Numbered from the stretch's first letter, positions 16,406 to 25,063 are shown. The stretch: 51,226 nt of DNA from Sphingomonas populi (GCF_004208535.1 NZ_SGIS01000037.1:1-51226), one strand, 5' to 3'. Notes: generated from the sequence alone by a model not told the origin. Translations and numbers: made by a program.

Positions 16406-17392
16406 ATGACATCGCATCCGCTTGCCGCCGCCCTGCTCGCCTGCGCCGCCCTCCCGGCAGCCGCCGCCGACGTTACCGCAGTGATCCCGGGGCCGGACGG
16501 CGGCTGGGACTATGCGCAGGTCGACCCCGAGACCAATCGCCTGTTCATCGCGCACGGCAACAGTATCGGCGTGGTGGACCTCGCCCATCCGACCCGCGTG
16601 ACGTCCTTCGCCCCAGCGCATCACGCGCATGCCGTGCTGCCGATTCCGCATCTGAAGCAATTGCTCGTCACCAACGGCGATACCGCCACGGCTGACTTGA
16701 TCGACACCGTGACGGGCACGGTGCGCGCGACGATCCCCGCCGGGCAGAAGCCGGACGCGGCGATCTGGGACGCGGCGCTCAAGCGCGCGATCGTGATGAA
16801 CGCGAGGTCCGGCACGATCATGGCGATCGATCCGATCACCGCGAAGGTCACCGCGACGATCACGCTGCGACCGGGCCTCGAGTATGCGGCGATCGATCCG
16901 CGCGGGCTGCTTTACGTCAACAACGAGGATGATGACGACGTGACGATCGTCGATCTCGCCAAGGCGAAAATCCTCGCGAGAGTGCCGCTGCCCGGCTGCA
17001 AGGGGCCGACCGGCATGGCGTATGCGCCGAGGGCGAAGCGGATCGTCTCGTCGTGTGACGGCGTGGCGACGCTGCTCGATCCCGCCACGCGCAAGGTCAC
17101 CGGGTTGATCACGATCGGCGCCGGCCCCGATGCGGTGATCGGCGACCCCGCGCGCGGCCGTCTGTACATCCCCTCGGGCGACACCGGCACGCTCGCCGTA
17201 CTCGAGGACCGCCCGAGCGGCGTGACCTTGCTGAAGACGATCCGCACCGCCAAGGGCGCGCGCACCGGCGCCTGCGACCCGGCGACCGGCAAAGTCTATT
17301 TGCCCGTCGCCGATCTCACGCCGAACCCGAACGGCGGCAAACCTGCCCCCGTTCCCGGCACGTTCCGCATTCTTGTTGTCGATCCCGCCTGA
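16406..17392 (+). CDS. Exported YVTN-type beta-propeller protein
   Basis: The protein has 328 residues with a signal peptide (MTSHPLAAALLACAALPAAA). Repeating blades follow the YVTN pattern: DPETNRLFIAHGNSIGVVDL, HLKQLLVTNGDTATADLIDT, DPRGLLYVNNEDDDDVTIVD and DPARGRLYIPSGDTGTLAVL. Each is about 42 residues long. Such propellers are periplasmic or exported and often occur beside metal-handling or redox genes, but no catalytic activity is established. ATG 16406 is chosen because AAAGGAAG precedes it and the signal peptide starts there. A GTG at 16376 overlapping the pump stop is the alternative. The gene follows the pump by 26 bases and probably belongs to its operon. Confidence 0.8.
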   Translation: MTSHPLAAALLACAALPAAAADVTAVIPGPDGGWDYAQVDPETNRLFIAHGNSIGVVDLAHPTRVTSFAPAHHAHAVLPIPHLKQLLVTNGDTATADLIDTVTGTVRATIPAGQKPDAAIWDAALKRAIVMNARSGTIMAIDPITAKVTATITLRPGLEYAAIDPRGLLYVNNEDDDDVTIVDLAKAKILARVPLPGCKGPTGMAYAPRAKRIVSSCDGVATLLDPATRKVTGLITIGAGPDAVIGDPARGRLYIPSGDTGTLAVLEDRPSGVTLLKTIRTAKGARTGACDPATGKVYLPVADLTPNPNGGKPAPVPGTFRILVVDPA

Positions 17393-17504
17393 CGACCCAC
17401 TCAGGTTGATTCGTGCCAATCATCGAAACCGCAACACGTCTGCAATCAAACCGTCACGCAGTCTCCTTACCCGCCGGCCTATCAAGAGCGGGGACTTTCA
17501 AGAC

Positions 17505-19838
17505 ATGACCATTTCGATCCGGGCGCGCACGCGCTTGCTGGGTGCGGGCGCGTGCGTCCTCGTGGCGATGCTGGCGGGACCGGCTTTCGCCGAAACCGCG
17601 CCGGCGCCGGCGGCGAGCGATGCCGACAAGACCGACCAGACCGGCATTGCCGAGGGTTCGGACATCGTCGTCACCGCCACCAGGGCGAACGAGATCGCGC
17701 CGGTCACCGCCTCGCTCAAGACGACGCAGCCGCAGTCGATCATCTCGCGCTCGTTCATCGAGGATTCGCTGCCGGCGACCTCGGACTTCAACCAGATCGC
17801 GCTGATCAGCCCAAGCGTGTCGGGTTACGGCAACGCCAACGGCAATGGCCTGTCGGAGAGCAAGGCGCAGATCCGTGGCTTCCAGGACGGCGAATACAAC
17901 GTCACCTATGATGGCGTTCCCTTCGGCGACACCAACGATCCGACCCACCATTCGAACACCTTCTTCCCGTCGAACACGATCGAGACGCTGATCGTCGATC
18001 GTGGCCCAGGCAACGCCAGCCAGCTCGGCCAGGCGACGTTCGGCGGCAATATCAACCTGTTCAGCCGCGCCACCCGCGAAGACCCGAGCGTCGAACTCAA
18101 GGGCAGCTACGGCAGCTTCGACACCTATCTGCTGCGCGGCCTCGTGCAGAGTGGCGCGATCAAGGCGCTGGGCGGCGCGGAGATCGTGCTGAGCGGACAG
18201 CACATCCATTCTTCGGGCGCGCGCACCTACAGCCCGTTCGATTCCAACAACGTGTTCGGCAAGATCATGATCCCGATCGGCCCGGACGCGAAGCTGACCA
18301 TCCTCGGCACCTATAACGAGAACGACTTCAACCAGCCTGACAAGGACGGCGTCACGCTTGGCCAGTCGGCGCTGTACGGCAAGTATTTCAGCCTCAACAA
18401 CGATCCGAACACGCAAAATTACTACAAGTACAATCACACCCACAAGACGACGGATTTCGAGATCGTCAAATTCGAGGCGAATATCGCGCCCAACTCGACC
18501 TTCGAGAACCGCGCTTATACCTACAGCTACGACAACGAGACGCTGAGCGGCAACGACGTCACCATCTACGGCACCGCAACGCCGACCGCGACCACCGCAG
18601 CGCAGATCGCGGCGGCGGTGACCAAGGCCAACGTCGTCACGCTGACGCAGGGCGGCACGACCAGCTTCGGCGTGCCGGGCTATACCAAGACCAACAAATA
18701 CCGGATGTATGGCGATATCGCCAAGACGCGGATCGACTTCGGCTTCGGCGCGATCACGGCAGGCGCGTGGCTCGAATGGTCGGACACCTACCGTCAGCAG
18801 CGCGATGTCGATCTCGTCACCGGCGCGCCCAATTATCTCGAAAAGGCGGTGAAGAATCCCGTCACGGGCGAAGCGACGCCGCGCAACATCAAGTTCGATC
18901 AGAACTCGCATACCAATCACACTGAAGAATTCGTCGAACTCGAACTGCGGCCGCTGCCGGGGATGACGATCACGCCCGGCTTCAAGCACGTCGATTTCAA
19001 CCGCAAGATCGATGCGAACTACAACCAGACGACGCGCTATGCGCAGCGCACGAGCAGCGACTATCAGGCCAACCTGCCGTTCGCGACGGTCAACTACGCG
19101 CTGAACGAGAAGTTCGCCGCCTATTTCCAATATGCGCGCGGGTTCCTCGCTCCAGCGCTCAGCGTCCTGCATGTCGATCATCCTGGCTTTTCGACGGTCG
19201 CGCCGGAACGTTCGACCAATTATCAGGCGGGTGCGGTCTATCACGGCGGCAACCTCTCGATCGACGCGGACGTCTACAAGATCGATTTCAGCAACAAGTT
19301 TGCCTCGTTCGCCTCGCCCGATCCGACGATCGGTACGGTGTTCGTCAATCAGGGATCGGTCCAGTACAAGGGCGTCGAGGGGCAGATCACCTATGCGCTG
19401 CCGCACGGCCTAGCGGTCTTCGCCAACGGGTCGCGCAACTATGCCAAGACCGACAATCCCGGCGCGCCGCATCTGCAGGTCGCCAACGCACCCGAATTCA
19501 CCGCAGCCGGCGGCATCCTCTACAAACGTGGTCCGATCCGCTTCTCGCTGATCGACAAATACACCGGGCAGCAGTGGTTCACCGACCCCAGCGCGGTGAC
19601 GACCAGCAACATTGCCACGACGCTGCCGACCTATAATTTCTATCGGAGCAAGGGCTACAATACGACGATCTTGTCGGCCCGTTACGAGGTCGGGCCGGTC
19701 CAGTTCGGTATCGAGGTCAACAATCTGTTCGACTCCAGGCAGGTCACCAACATCAACACCGGCAAGTCGGTTGCGTACGATCAGTATACTTACGCTACCG
19801 GCCGCGCCTTTACCGGTGACGTGACGGTGCGGTTCTGA
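17505..19838 (+). CDS. TonB-dependent outer-membrane receptor
   Basis: The 777-residue receptor has a signal peptide ending in AGPAFA. A short linker leads to the TonB-box-like GSDIVVTATRANE. A plug domain follows, with AQIRGFQDGEYNVTYDGVPF and RGPGNASQLGQATFGGNINL. A 22-strand barrel ends in the aromatic FTGDVTVRF. It imports a scarce substrate across the outer membrane with energy from TonB. The ligand cannot be told. The stop codon overlaps the start of a PAP2 phosphatase gene, which suggests that the imported compound may be a phosphorylated one, or a siderophore handled with phosphate release. This is inference from coupling. It starts 112 bases after the propeller gene. Confidence 0.88.
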   Translation: MTISIRARTRLLGAGACVLVAMLAGPAFAETAPAPAASDADKTDQTGIAEGSDIVVTATRANEIAPVTASLKTTQPQSIISRSFIEDSLPATSDFNQIALISPSVSGYGNANGNGLSESKAQIRGFQDGEYNVTYDGVPFGDTNDPTHHSNTFFPSNTIETLIVDRGPGNASQLGQATFGGNINLFSRATREDPSVELKGSYGSFDTYLLRGLVQSGAIKALGGAEIVLSGQHIHSSGARTYSPFDSNNVFGKIMIPIGPDAKLTILGTYNENDFNQPDKDGVTLGQSALYGKYFSLNNDPNTQNYYKYNHTHKTTDFEIVKFEANIAPNSTFENRAYTYSYDNETLSGNDVTIYGTATPTATTAAQIAAAVTKANVVTLTQGGTTSFGVPGYTKTNKYRMYGDIAKTRIDFGFGAITAGAWLEWSDTYRQQRDVDLVTGAPNYLEKAVKNPVTGEATPRNIKFDQNSHTNHTEEFVELELRPLPGMTITPGFKHVDFNRKIDANYNQTTRYAQRTSSDYQANLPFATVNYALNEKFAAYFQYARGFLAPALSVLHVDHPGFSTVAPERSTNYQAGAVYHGGNLSIDADVYKIDFSNKFASFASPDPTIGTVFVNQGSVQYKGVEGQITYALPHGLAVFANGSRNYAKTDNPGAPHLQVANAPEFTAAGGILYKRGPIRFSLIDKYTGQQWFTDPSAVTTSNIATTLPTYNFYRSKGYNTTILSARYEVGPVQFGIEVNNLFDSRQVTNINTGKSVAYDQYTYATGRAFTGDVTVRF

Positions 19839-20536
19839 TGCTCTGGGCGGGCTTTCTGGTCGCGGCGGCGCTCGGTGCCGCCGTGCCCGTCGGCGACAAG
19901 CCCGCTCTGCTTCTGACGGCGCAGGACATCGATCCTGCGCTGGTGCTACCACCACCGCCGGCGCCCGACAGCCCGCAGGTGCGGGCCGAACTCGCCGAAC
20001 TGCATGCGATCGAGGCGGTCCGCACGTCCGCCGACGAAGCGGCCGCGCGGCTCGACGGCGAGACCAAGAACGGGTCGATCTTCGCCGAGGTGTTGGGACC
20101 ACGGTTCGATCTCGCCAATCTGCCGCAAACCAAGCGGCTGCTCGATCTCGTCCGCGCAAGCGAGAAGGCGGCGGTCGATCGCGGCAAGGACGCGTTCAAA
20201 CGTGCCCGCCCCTATGCGATCGACCCGACGCTCAGGAGTTGCAAACGCAACGACGATCCACTGTCCAGCTACCCGAGCGGCCACACGTCGATGGCCTTCG
20301 CAATGGCGGAAACCCTGGCGCGGCTGGTGCCCGAAAAAGCGCCAGCGTTGCTCGCCCGCGCCGCACGTTATGGCCAGAGCCGTATCGTTTGCGAGCAGCA
20401 TTTTCGCAGCGATGTGAGTGCGGGACAAATGCTCGGGCTATTGATCGCGGAGCGGCTGATGGCGAAATCCGTGTTCGTTGCGCAATTCCGCGCGGCGCAG
20501 TCGGAACTGCTCAGCGCCGGTATCGCATCGCGCTAG
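19838..20536 (+). CDS. Exported class A acid phosphatase-like PAP2 protein
   Basis: The 232-residue protein has an N-terminal signal (LWAGFLVAAALGAAVPVG) and all three PAP2 motifs. These are KDAFKRARPY (the K...RxRP block), SYPSGHTSM (PSGH) and SRIVCEQHFRSDVSAGQ (SRxxxxxH...D). The motif order and the soluble, helix-rich sequence without membrane spans fit periplasmic class A nonspecific acid phosphatases of the PhoN type. It would release phosphate from organic phosphates. Its ATG overlaps the stop of the TonB receptor gene by one base, so expression is coupled. It is convergent with copC, with a 129-base gap. Confidence 0.88.
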   Translation: MLWAGFLVAAALGAAVPVGDKPALLLTAQDIDPALVLPPPPAPDSPQVRAELAELHAIEAVRTSADEAAARLDGETKNGSIFAEVLGPRFDLANLPQTKRLLDLVRASEKAAVDRGKDAFKRARPYAIDPTLRSCKRNDDPLSSYPSGHTSMAFAMAETLARLVPEKAPALLARAARYGQSRIVCEQHFRSDVSAGQMLGLLIAERLMAKSVFVAQFRAAQSELLSAGIASR

Positions 20537-20665
20537 GGCGTGTGGGGATTCATCGGCAGTTGATGATGGCCGAGGCAAGATCGATGGCCCGGCATCCGCT
20601 TGAACCGCACCCTATTTCCCAGCGCGTCGGTGAGCGCCTTCATCCACGGCAGCGCTCATGCCACC

Positions 20666-21037
20666 TCACTGAACCTTGAAGCCGAGAACACCGTCGGCAC
20701 GGTGCGGATCGGCTGATACGATATGATAGGTAAGCTCGTAGCTACCTTTGGGCAGCGGCTTGGCCGTGGTGACGATGAGGGTCATGCCATCCGCGCCGAC
20801 GCTGGTCGCGATCTTCATTTTCATCGGCGTGTTCATCTTCATTCCCGGCATCTCGATCATGTCCAGCGACGCGCGGATGGACTGCGTGACGAGCTTTTCG
20901 GAGAACCTCACTTCCATGCGGCTGATCGGCGCCACCGTCGCGTTGGCGGCCGGGGCGGTGGAGACGACATCGGCATGCGCCAACGCGGGCGCGGAGATCA
21001 GGGCTGCGACGACGAACGGGACGATGAGGCGGCGCAT
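20666..21037 (-). CDS. copC: Periplasmic copper-binding protein CopC
   Basis: The 123-residue protein has a signal peptide ending in ALAHA. The mature chain starts with the histidine of HADVVSTAPAANATVAPISR, the usual N-terminal copper ligand of CopC. The immunoglobulin-like domain continues with VRFSEKLVTQSIRASL. A Met-rich loop (EMPGMKMNTPMKMK) and the C-terminal HIVSADPHRADGVLGF follow, with further His and Asp ligands. CopC binds copper in the periplasm and helps tolerance or delivery. GGAG lies just before ATG 21037. It is divergent from the sensor-sigma-copAB operon and has a promoter-like motif identical in plan to that operon. Confidence 0.9.
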   Translation of the reverse strand: MRRLIVPFVVAALISAPALAHADVVSTAPAANATVAPISRMEVRFSEKLVTQSIRASLDMIEMPGMKMNTPMKMKIATSVGADGMTLIVTTAKPLPKGSYELTYHIVSADPHRADGVLGFKVQ

Positions 21038-21073
21038 GTGATCTCCTTTGCTGGACCGGTGCTCGTTCCCACA

Positions 21074-21100
21074 ATACGCGTGCCGCCGCCGCATCCCTTA
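21074..21100 (-). promoter_or_regulatory. Putative ECF-sigma promoter of copC
   Basis: On the minus strand TAAGGG (21100-21095) and GCGTAT (21079-21074) are separated by 15 bases, and the copC ATG lies 37 bases past the -10 element. The same two elements with the same spacing occur on the plus strand at 21119-21145 in front of the sigma-factor operon. The shared plan suggests recognition by the ECF sigma factor encoded next door. Confidence 0.5.
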
Positions 21101-21118
21101 TCGCACTCGCGAAATCCG

Positions 21119-21145
21119 TAAGGGGTCGAGCAGCATGGTGCGTAT
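21119..21145 (+). promoter_or_regulatory. Putative autoregulated ECF-sigma promoter of the sensor-sigma-copAB operon
   Basis: TAAGGG (21119-21124) and GCGTAT (21140-21145) are separated by 15 bases. They lie 20 bases before the ATG of the anti-sigma gene and mirror the copC promoter motif. Transcription would start around 21152, leaving a very short leader with GGGAG at 21154-21158. Confidence 0.5.
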
Positions 21146-21164
21146 GGTTGCGTGGGAGATATCT

Positions 21165-21431
21165 ATGACCATACAGGACACGTTGGACGCACTTGCCGGA
21201 TCGACCGTCCATCCAGGGCTGGCCGCGATCGACGGCATTGTGTTCTCGCGGATCGATGCGACGGCACGCGCCAGCCGGCAGGCGCGGCGGGGGATGCTGA
21301 TCGCGATATGTGTCGCGACGATCACGGGCGCCGCCGGCGCGGCTCTTCCGGCGGCGCGGGGTGTGGAATCGTCGGTCATGCTGGTAAACACCGCGTTGGC
21401 GCCTTCAACGTTGCTGGGTGACTTGGGATGA
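21165..21431 (+). CDS. Small single-span membrane protein, probable CnrY-like anti-sigma factor
   Basis: The 88-residue protein has about 43 N-terminal cytoplasmic residues (MTIQDTLDALAGSTVHPGLA and onward, ending in RASRQARRG). One membrane helix follows (MLIAICVATITGAAGAALPA), then a short periplasmic end. It is the first gene before a CnrX-like sensor and a CnrH-like sigma factor, and its stop overlaps the next start (ATGA). In the Cupriavidus CnrYXH system, CnrY is a protein of this size and shape that holds the sigma factor at the membrane until CnrX senses metal. Sequence similarity is not obvious to me, so the assignment rests on topology and gene order. GGGAG precedes the ATG. Confidence 0.6.
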   Translation: MTIQDTLDALAGSTVHPGLAAIDGIVFSRIDATARASRQARRGMLIAICVATITGAAGAALPAARGVESSVMLVNTALAPSTLLGDLG

Positions 21432-21868
21432 GCCGCAGCCTGTGGCTCATTCTGACGACGGTGCTGGCCTTCATCGCGGCGATCGGCGGCGTGGCGGTTG
21501 GCCGGCTCATCTGGCCGGGCGCGCCGACGTCCGGCGTGGCGTTGCACCGGCTGCTCCACGACCGCATGAATCTGGACGCCGCGCAGATGGCGCGGATCGA
21601 GGTGCTTGAGGTGCGCTACGCCGCGCGTCGCGACGCGCGCGAGGCCGAAATGCGCGCCGACAATGCTCGGCTGGCGCGGGCGATCAAGGCGGAGCACGGA
21701 TATGGCCCGCGCGTCGCGGCGGCGGTGAATGCGTCGCACATGGCAATGGGCGCACTTCAGCGAGAGACGCTGGCGCACGTCTTCGCGATGCGGCAGGTGC
21801 TGCGGCCCGATCAGGCGGCGAGCTTCGATGCGGCCATCGCGGACAAGCTTACCGATCCGACGCAGTGA
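21428..21868 (+). CDS. CnrX-like periplasmic metal sensor
   Basis: The 146-residue protein has an N-terminal membrane anchor (LILTTVLAFIAAIGGVAVG) and a helical periplasmic domain of the heavy-metal sensor family. The known nickel/cobalt ligands of CnrX are His42, His46, Glu63, His119 and Met123. This protein has His40 and His44 (in VALHRLLHDR), Glu61, and His117 and Met121 (in LAHVFAMRQ). All five are present with the same spacing, each shifted by two residues. In the CnrYXH model, metal binding releases the sigma factor from the anti-sigma protein. Start and stop overlap both neighbours. Linkage to copA/copB suggests copper may be sensed, which is unproven. Confidence 0.85.
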   Translation: MSRSLWLILTTVLAFIAAIGGVAVGRLIWPGAPTSGVALHRLLHDRMNLDAAQMARIEVLEVRYAARRDAREAEMRADNARLARAIKAEHGYGPRVAAAVNASHMAMGALQRETLAHVFAMRQVLRPDQAASFDAAIADKLTDPTQ

Positions 21869-22443
21869 CCGCAGACGCGGCAAGTGACGATCTTGCGGCA
21901 TTGGACGACGGGGCGCTGGTCGCTCGCGCCATTGCCGGGCGGCAGGTTGCGTTCCGGGAGATCATGCGCCGCCACCGCGATCCGCTCTACCGGCTCGTCC
22001 GCGGCCATGTCGGCGATGCGGATGAGGCGCTCGATCTGGTGCAGGATTGCTTTGCGACCGCGTGGCGCCACCTCGGTCGTTTCGATCAATCACGCCCGCT
22101 CCGGCCGTGGCTCGCGCGCATCGCGATCAACCGGGCGCGAGACTGGCACCGCCGCCGCGCATTGCGCCGGCTCGTTGGGTTCGGTGTTGGTCGGGAGGAG
22201 GAGGCCGTGCCAGACGAGGCGCCGCTGCCCGATATCGTCGCCGGAGCGCGGATCGACCTGGAGCGCGTCTGGGCTGCGATCACCCGTTTGCCCGAGCGGC
22301 TGCGCGAGACACTGCTGCTCCGCACGGTGAACGGATTGAGCCAGATGGAGACGGCTGAGGCGCTGAAGATCAGCGAAAAGGCGGTCGAGACCCGGCTCTA
22401 CCGGGCGCGCGTGCAACTCGTCGCCATGCTCGGCGAGGGGTGA
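21865..22443 (+). CDS. ECF RNA polymerase sigma factor, CnrH-like
   Basis: The 192-residue protein has both ECF sigma regions. Region 2 is visible as FREIMRRHRDPLYRLVRGHV and DEALDLVQDCFATAWRHLGR. Region 4 is ITRLPERLRETLLLRTVNGL with SQMETAEALKISEKAVETRL, the -35-binding helix-turn-helix. The GTG start overlaps the sensor stop (GTGA). It should direct RNA polymerase to the paired promoters at 21074-21145 once freed from the anti-sigma protein. It could therefore control both copC and its own operon with copA and copB. Family and function are firm; its promoter motif is inferred. Confidence 0.9.
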   Translation: MTADAASDDLAALDDGALVARAIAGRQVAFREIMRRHRDPLYRLVRGHVGDADEALDLVQDCFATAWRHLGRFDQSRPLRPWLARIAINRARDWHRRRALRRLVGFGVGREEEAVPDEAPLPDIVAGARIDLERVWAAITRLPERLRETLLLRTVNGLSQMETAEALKISEKAVETRLYRARVQLVAMLGEG

Positions 22444-22481
22444 TCCGGTTCGCCGCGTATCAATCTGATGGACAGGATATC

Positions 22482-24173
22482 ATGACGCCACGGCGCCGGG
22501 ACATATTGAAGATCGGCGGCGCAGGCGCGCTTACCGCCTGGTGGCCGGGCTGGGCGGCGGCGGTGTCGCCGGGCCTGCCCACCGCGCCACCGGGCGTAAG
22601 CGGCACCGACATCGAACTGCGCATCGCGCACCACATGGTGCGGATCGGCGGGCGCGAGACGCACGCGATCGGGATTAACGGCACCGTGCCCGGCCCGCTG
22701 CTCCGCCTGCGCGAGGGGCAGGACGTCCGGCTCACCGTGATCAACGATCTGCCGGACGAGGACACGTCGATCCACTGGCACGGGCTGCTGGTGCCGTTCC
22801 AGATGGACGGCGTGCCGGGCATCAGCTTTCCCGGCATCAAGGCTGGTGGCCGCTTCACCTATGAATTCCCGATCCGCCAATCGGGCACCTATTGGTATCA
22901 TAGCCATTCCGGGTTGCAGGAGCAGATGGGGCATTATGGCCCGATCGTGATCGATCCCGCCGGTGCCGATCCGATCGCGTATGATCGCGACCATGTCATC
23001 GTGCTGTCGGACCACAGCGCGATCCACCCGCACACGATCTTTCAGCGGCTGAAGCAGCAGGGCGGATATTTCAATTACCAGAAGCAGACGCTCGCCGGGC
23101 AGCTTGCCGGCCGCGACCAGACACCGGCGGAGCGCCGCGCCTGGGGCAAGATGCGGATGGACCCGACCGACATCTCCGATGTAACTGGCTCCACCTACAC
23201 CTATCTGGTCAATGGCCGTGGCCCTGCGGATGGCTGGACCGCGCTGTTCCGGCCGGGCGAACGGGTGCGGCTGCGCTTCGTCAATGCGTCTGCCATGACG
23301 ATTTTCAACGTGCGTATCCCCGGCTTGCGGATGTCGGTGGTGGCGACCGACGGGTTGCCGGTGCGTCCCGTGACGGTGGATGCGTTCCAGATCGCCAATG
23401 CCGAAACCTACGACGTGATCGTCACTCCGGTTGACGACCGTGCCTATGGTCTCGTCGCCGAGGCGATCGACCGGTCGGGGATGGCGTTCGCCACACTTGC
23501 GCCGCGCCCGGGCCTGCTCGCCGTAGCGCCGCCGCTCGGTCGCCGGCCGGTGGTGACGATGAAGGACATGGGTATGGATATGTCCGCGATGGACCCCGAC
23601 ATGGTCGATATGTCGTCGATGCACATGGGGATGCGCGACTCGCGCAACGCGCCGGGGTTGCCGCTCGGCCCCGGCGTGCAGACGATCGCTCCCATGCCCG
23701 CCGATCGAACCGCCGAGCCCGGGCAGGGACTTGCCGACGTCGGCGGAAAGATATTGGTCTATACCGATCTGGTGGCGGCCAATCGCAACCCGGACGTGCG
23801 CGCGCCGTCGCGCAAGCTGCAGATCCATCTCACCGGCAACATGGAACGCTATATGTGGGCGTTCGACGGCAAGAAACTGAGTGAGGTGAGAGACCCGATC
23901 CCGTTCACCGCCGGCGAGCGGGTGCGGATCACGCTCATCAACGACACGATGATGAACCACCCGATCCACCTCCACGGCCACTTCTTCGAACTGGTGACCG
24001 GGCACGGCGATCATGCGCCACGCAAGCATACCGTCAACGTTCAGCCCGGCGGCATGGTCACCTTCGATCTCACCGCGAATGCGGTGGGTGACTGGGCCTT
24101 TCACTGCCACATGCTCTACCACATGCACGCCGGCATGATGCAGGTGGTGAGCGTGCGTCCGGCGGCGGCATGA
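22482..24173 (+). CDS. copA: Copper resistance multicopper oxidase CopA (Tat-exported)
   Basis: The 563-residue protein has a Tat signal (PRRRDILKIGGAGALTAWWP). Copper ligands are in the expected order: SIHWHGLLVP, TYWYHSHSG, HPIHLHGHFFEL and AFHCHMLYHMHAGMMQV. Together they supply the type 1 and the trinuclear copper sites. A Met-rich insert (KDMGMDMSAMDPDMVDM, then SSMHMGM; about residues 370-395) is typical of CopA/PcoA and binds Cu(I). It oxidises Cu(I) in the periplasm, with O2 as acceptor. ATG 22482 is chosen because it opens the Tat signal; an in-frame GTG at 22440 overlaps the sigma-factor stop. The next gene overlaps by four bases. Confidence 0.95.
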   Translation: MTPRRRDILKIGGAGALTAWWPGWAAAVSPGLPTAPPGVSGTDIELRIAHHMVRIGGRETHAIGINGTVPGPLLRLREGQDVRLTVINDLPDEDTSIHWHGLLVPFQMDGVPGISFPGIKAGGRFTYEFPIRQSGTYWYHSHSGLQEQMGHYGPIVIDPAGADPIAYDRDHVIVLSDHSAIHPHTIFQRLKQQGGYFNYQKQTLAGQLAGRDQTPAERRAWGKMRMDPTDISDVTGSTYTYLVNGRGPADGWTALFRPGERVRLRFVNASAMTIFNVRIPGLRMSVVATDGLPVRPVTVDAFQIANAETYDVIVTPVDDRAYGLVAEAIDRSGMAFATLAPRPGLLAVAPPLGRRPVVTMKDMGMDMSAMDPDMVDMSSMHMGMRDSRNAPGLPLGPGVQTIAPMPADRTAEPGQGLADVGGKILVYTDLVAANRNPDVRAPSRKLQIHLTGNMERYMWAFDGKKLSEVRDPIPFTAGERVRITLINDTMMNHPIHLHGHFFELVTGHGDHAPRKHTVNVQPGGMVTFDLTANAVGDWAFHCHMLYHMHAGMMQVVSVRPAAA

Positions 24174-25063
24174 AGGCGTTGACGTGTATCGCGGCATTGA
24201 TCGCGACCGCTCCCGCTCATGCGCAGACCATGCCCGGTATGGACATGCCGGCACCGATTGGCGACGCCGCTTCGCATTCGACCGCTTCGGCCGAAAAGGT
24301 GGGTACGGACCAGTCGCCGTCCGATACCGCGCCGCCGGCACCGCCTCCGCCCGCCGATCACGCCGCCGATGCGATATGGGGCGCGGCCGCCATGGCGCCG
24401 GCCCGCGAACGGATGCACCACGAGCATGGCGGCATGCGGCTCCACCAGATCCTGTTCAACCTCGCCGAAGTGCAGGTGCGTCGCGGCCGCGAGGGGTATC
24501 GCTGGGATGGCGAGGGCTGGTGGGGCGGGGACATCGACCGCTTCGTCGTGAAAAGCGAGGGGGAAGCGCAGTTCGGTCACGGCGCGCGCGTAGCGGAAGT
24601 GCAATGGCTCTATTCACGCGCGATCGGCCCCTATTACGATCTTCAGGGCGGTGTGCGGCAGGATATCGGCGCGGGTGTGCGCCGGACCTATGTTTCGATA
24701 GGTGTCGAGGGGCTGGCGCCCTATTGGTTCGAGACCGAAGGCACGCTGTTCGTATCGGACAAGGGCGATATGCTCGCCCGCGCTGAGGCGTGGTACGACC
24801 AGCGCATCACCCAGCGCCTCGTCCTCCAGCCCCGTCTCGAACTCAACCTCGCCGCGCAGGACGTGCCCGAGCAGCGCATCGGCAAAGGCTTGTCCACAGC
24901 GGAACTCGGCCTGCGCCTGCGCTACGAGATTCGTCGCGAGTTCGCGCCCTATCTTGGCCTATCGTGGGACAGGAAGATCGGCCGTACCGCCGGCTATGCG
25001 CGCCGAGACGGGGATGGGCGCGGCGGGGCGGCGGCGGTGTTTGGCGTGCGCGGCTGGTTTTGA
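24170..25063 (+). CDS. copB: Copper resistance outer-membrane protein CopB
   Basis: The 297-residue protein has a signal peptide (MKALTCIAALIATAPAHA). A Met/His-rich stretch follows (MPGMDMPAP, then RERMHHEHGGMRLHQILF). A barrel domain begins AEVQVRRGREGYRWDGEGWW, includes DIDRFVVKSEGEA, and ends in an aromatic residue. This is the CopB/PcoB plan: an outer-membrane barrel that works with CopA in copper tolerance. It is a little shorter than many CopB proteins because the N-terminal Met-rich region is short. ATG 24170 overlaps the copA stop. It is the last gene of the sensor-sigma-copAB operon. Confidence 0.92.
   Translation: MKALTCIAALIATAPAHAQTMPGMDMPAPIGDAASHSTASAEKVGTDQSPSDTAPPAPPPPADHAADAIWGAAAMAPARERMHHEHGGMRLHQILFNLAEVQVRRGREGYRWDGEGWWGGDIDRFVVKSEGEAQFGHGARVAEVQWLYSRAIGPYYDLQGGVRQDIGAGVRRTYVSIGVEGLAPYWFETEGTLFVSDKGDMLARAEAWYDQRITQRLVLQPRLELNLAAQDVPEQRIGKGLSTAELGLRLRYEIRREFAPYLGLSWDRKIGRTAGYARRDGDGRGGAAAVFGVRGWF

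Noticed and set aside
17454..19406. 650-codon minus-strand frame opposite the TonB receptor
   Set aside because: Arg-rich low-quality translation without a fold. The receptor on the plus strand has all expected motifs.
22398..24341. 647-codon minus-strand frame opposite copA
   Set aside because: His/Arg-rich antisense shadow. CopA on the plus strand is complete.
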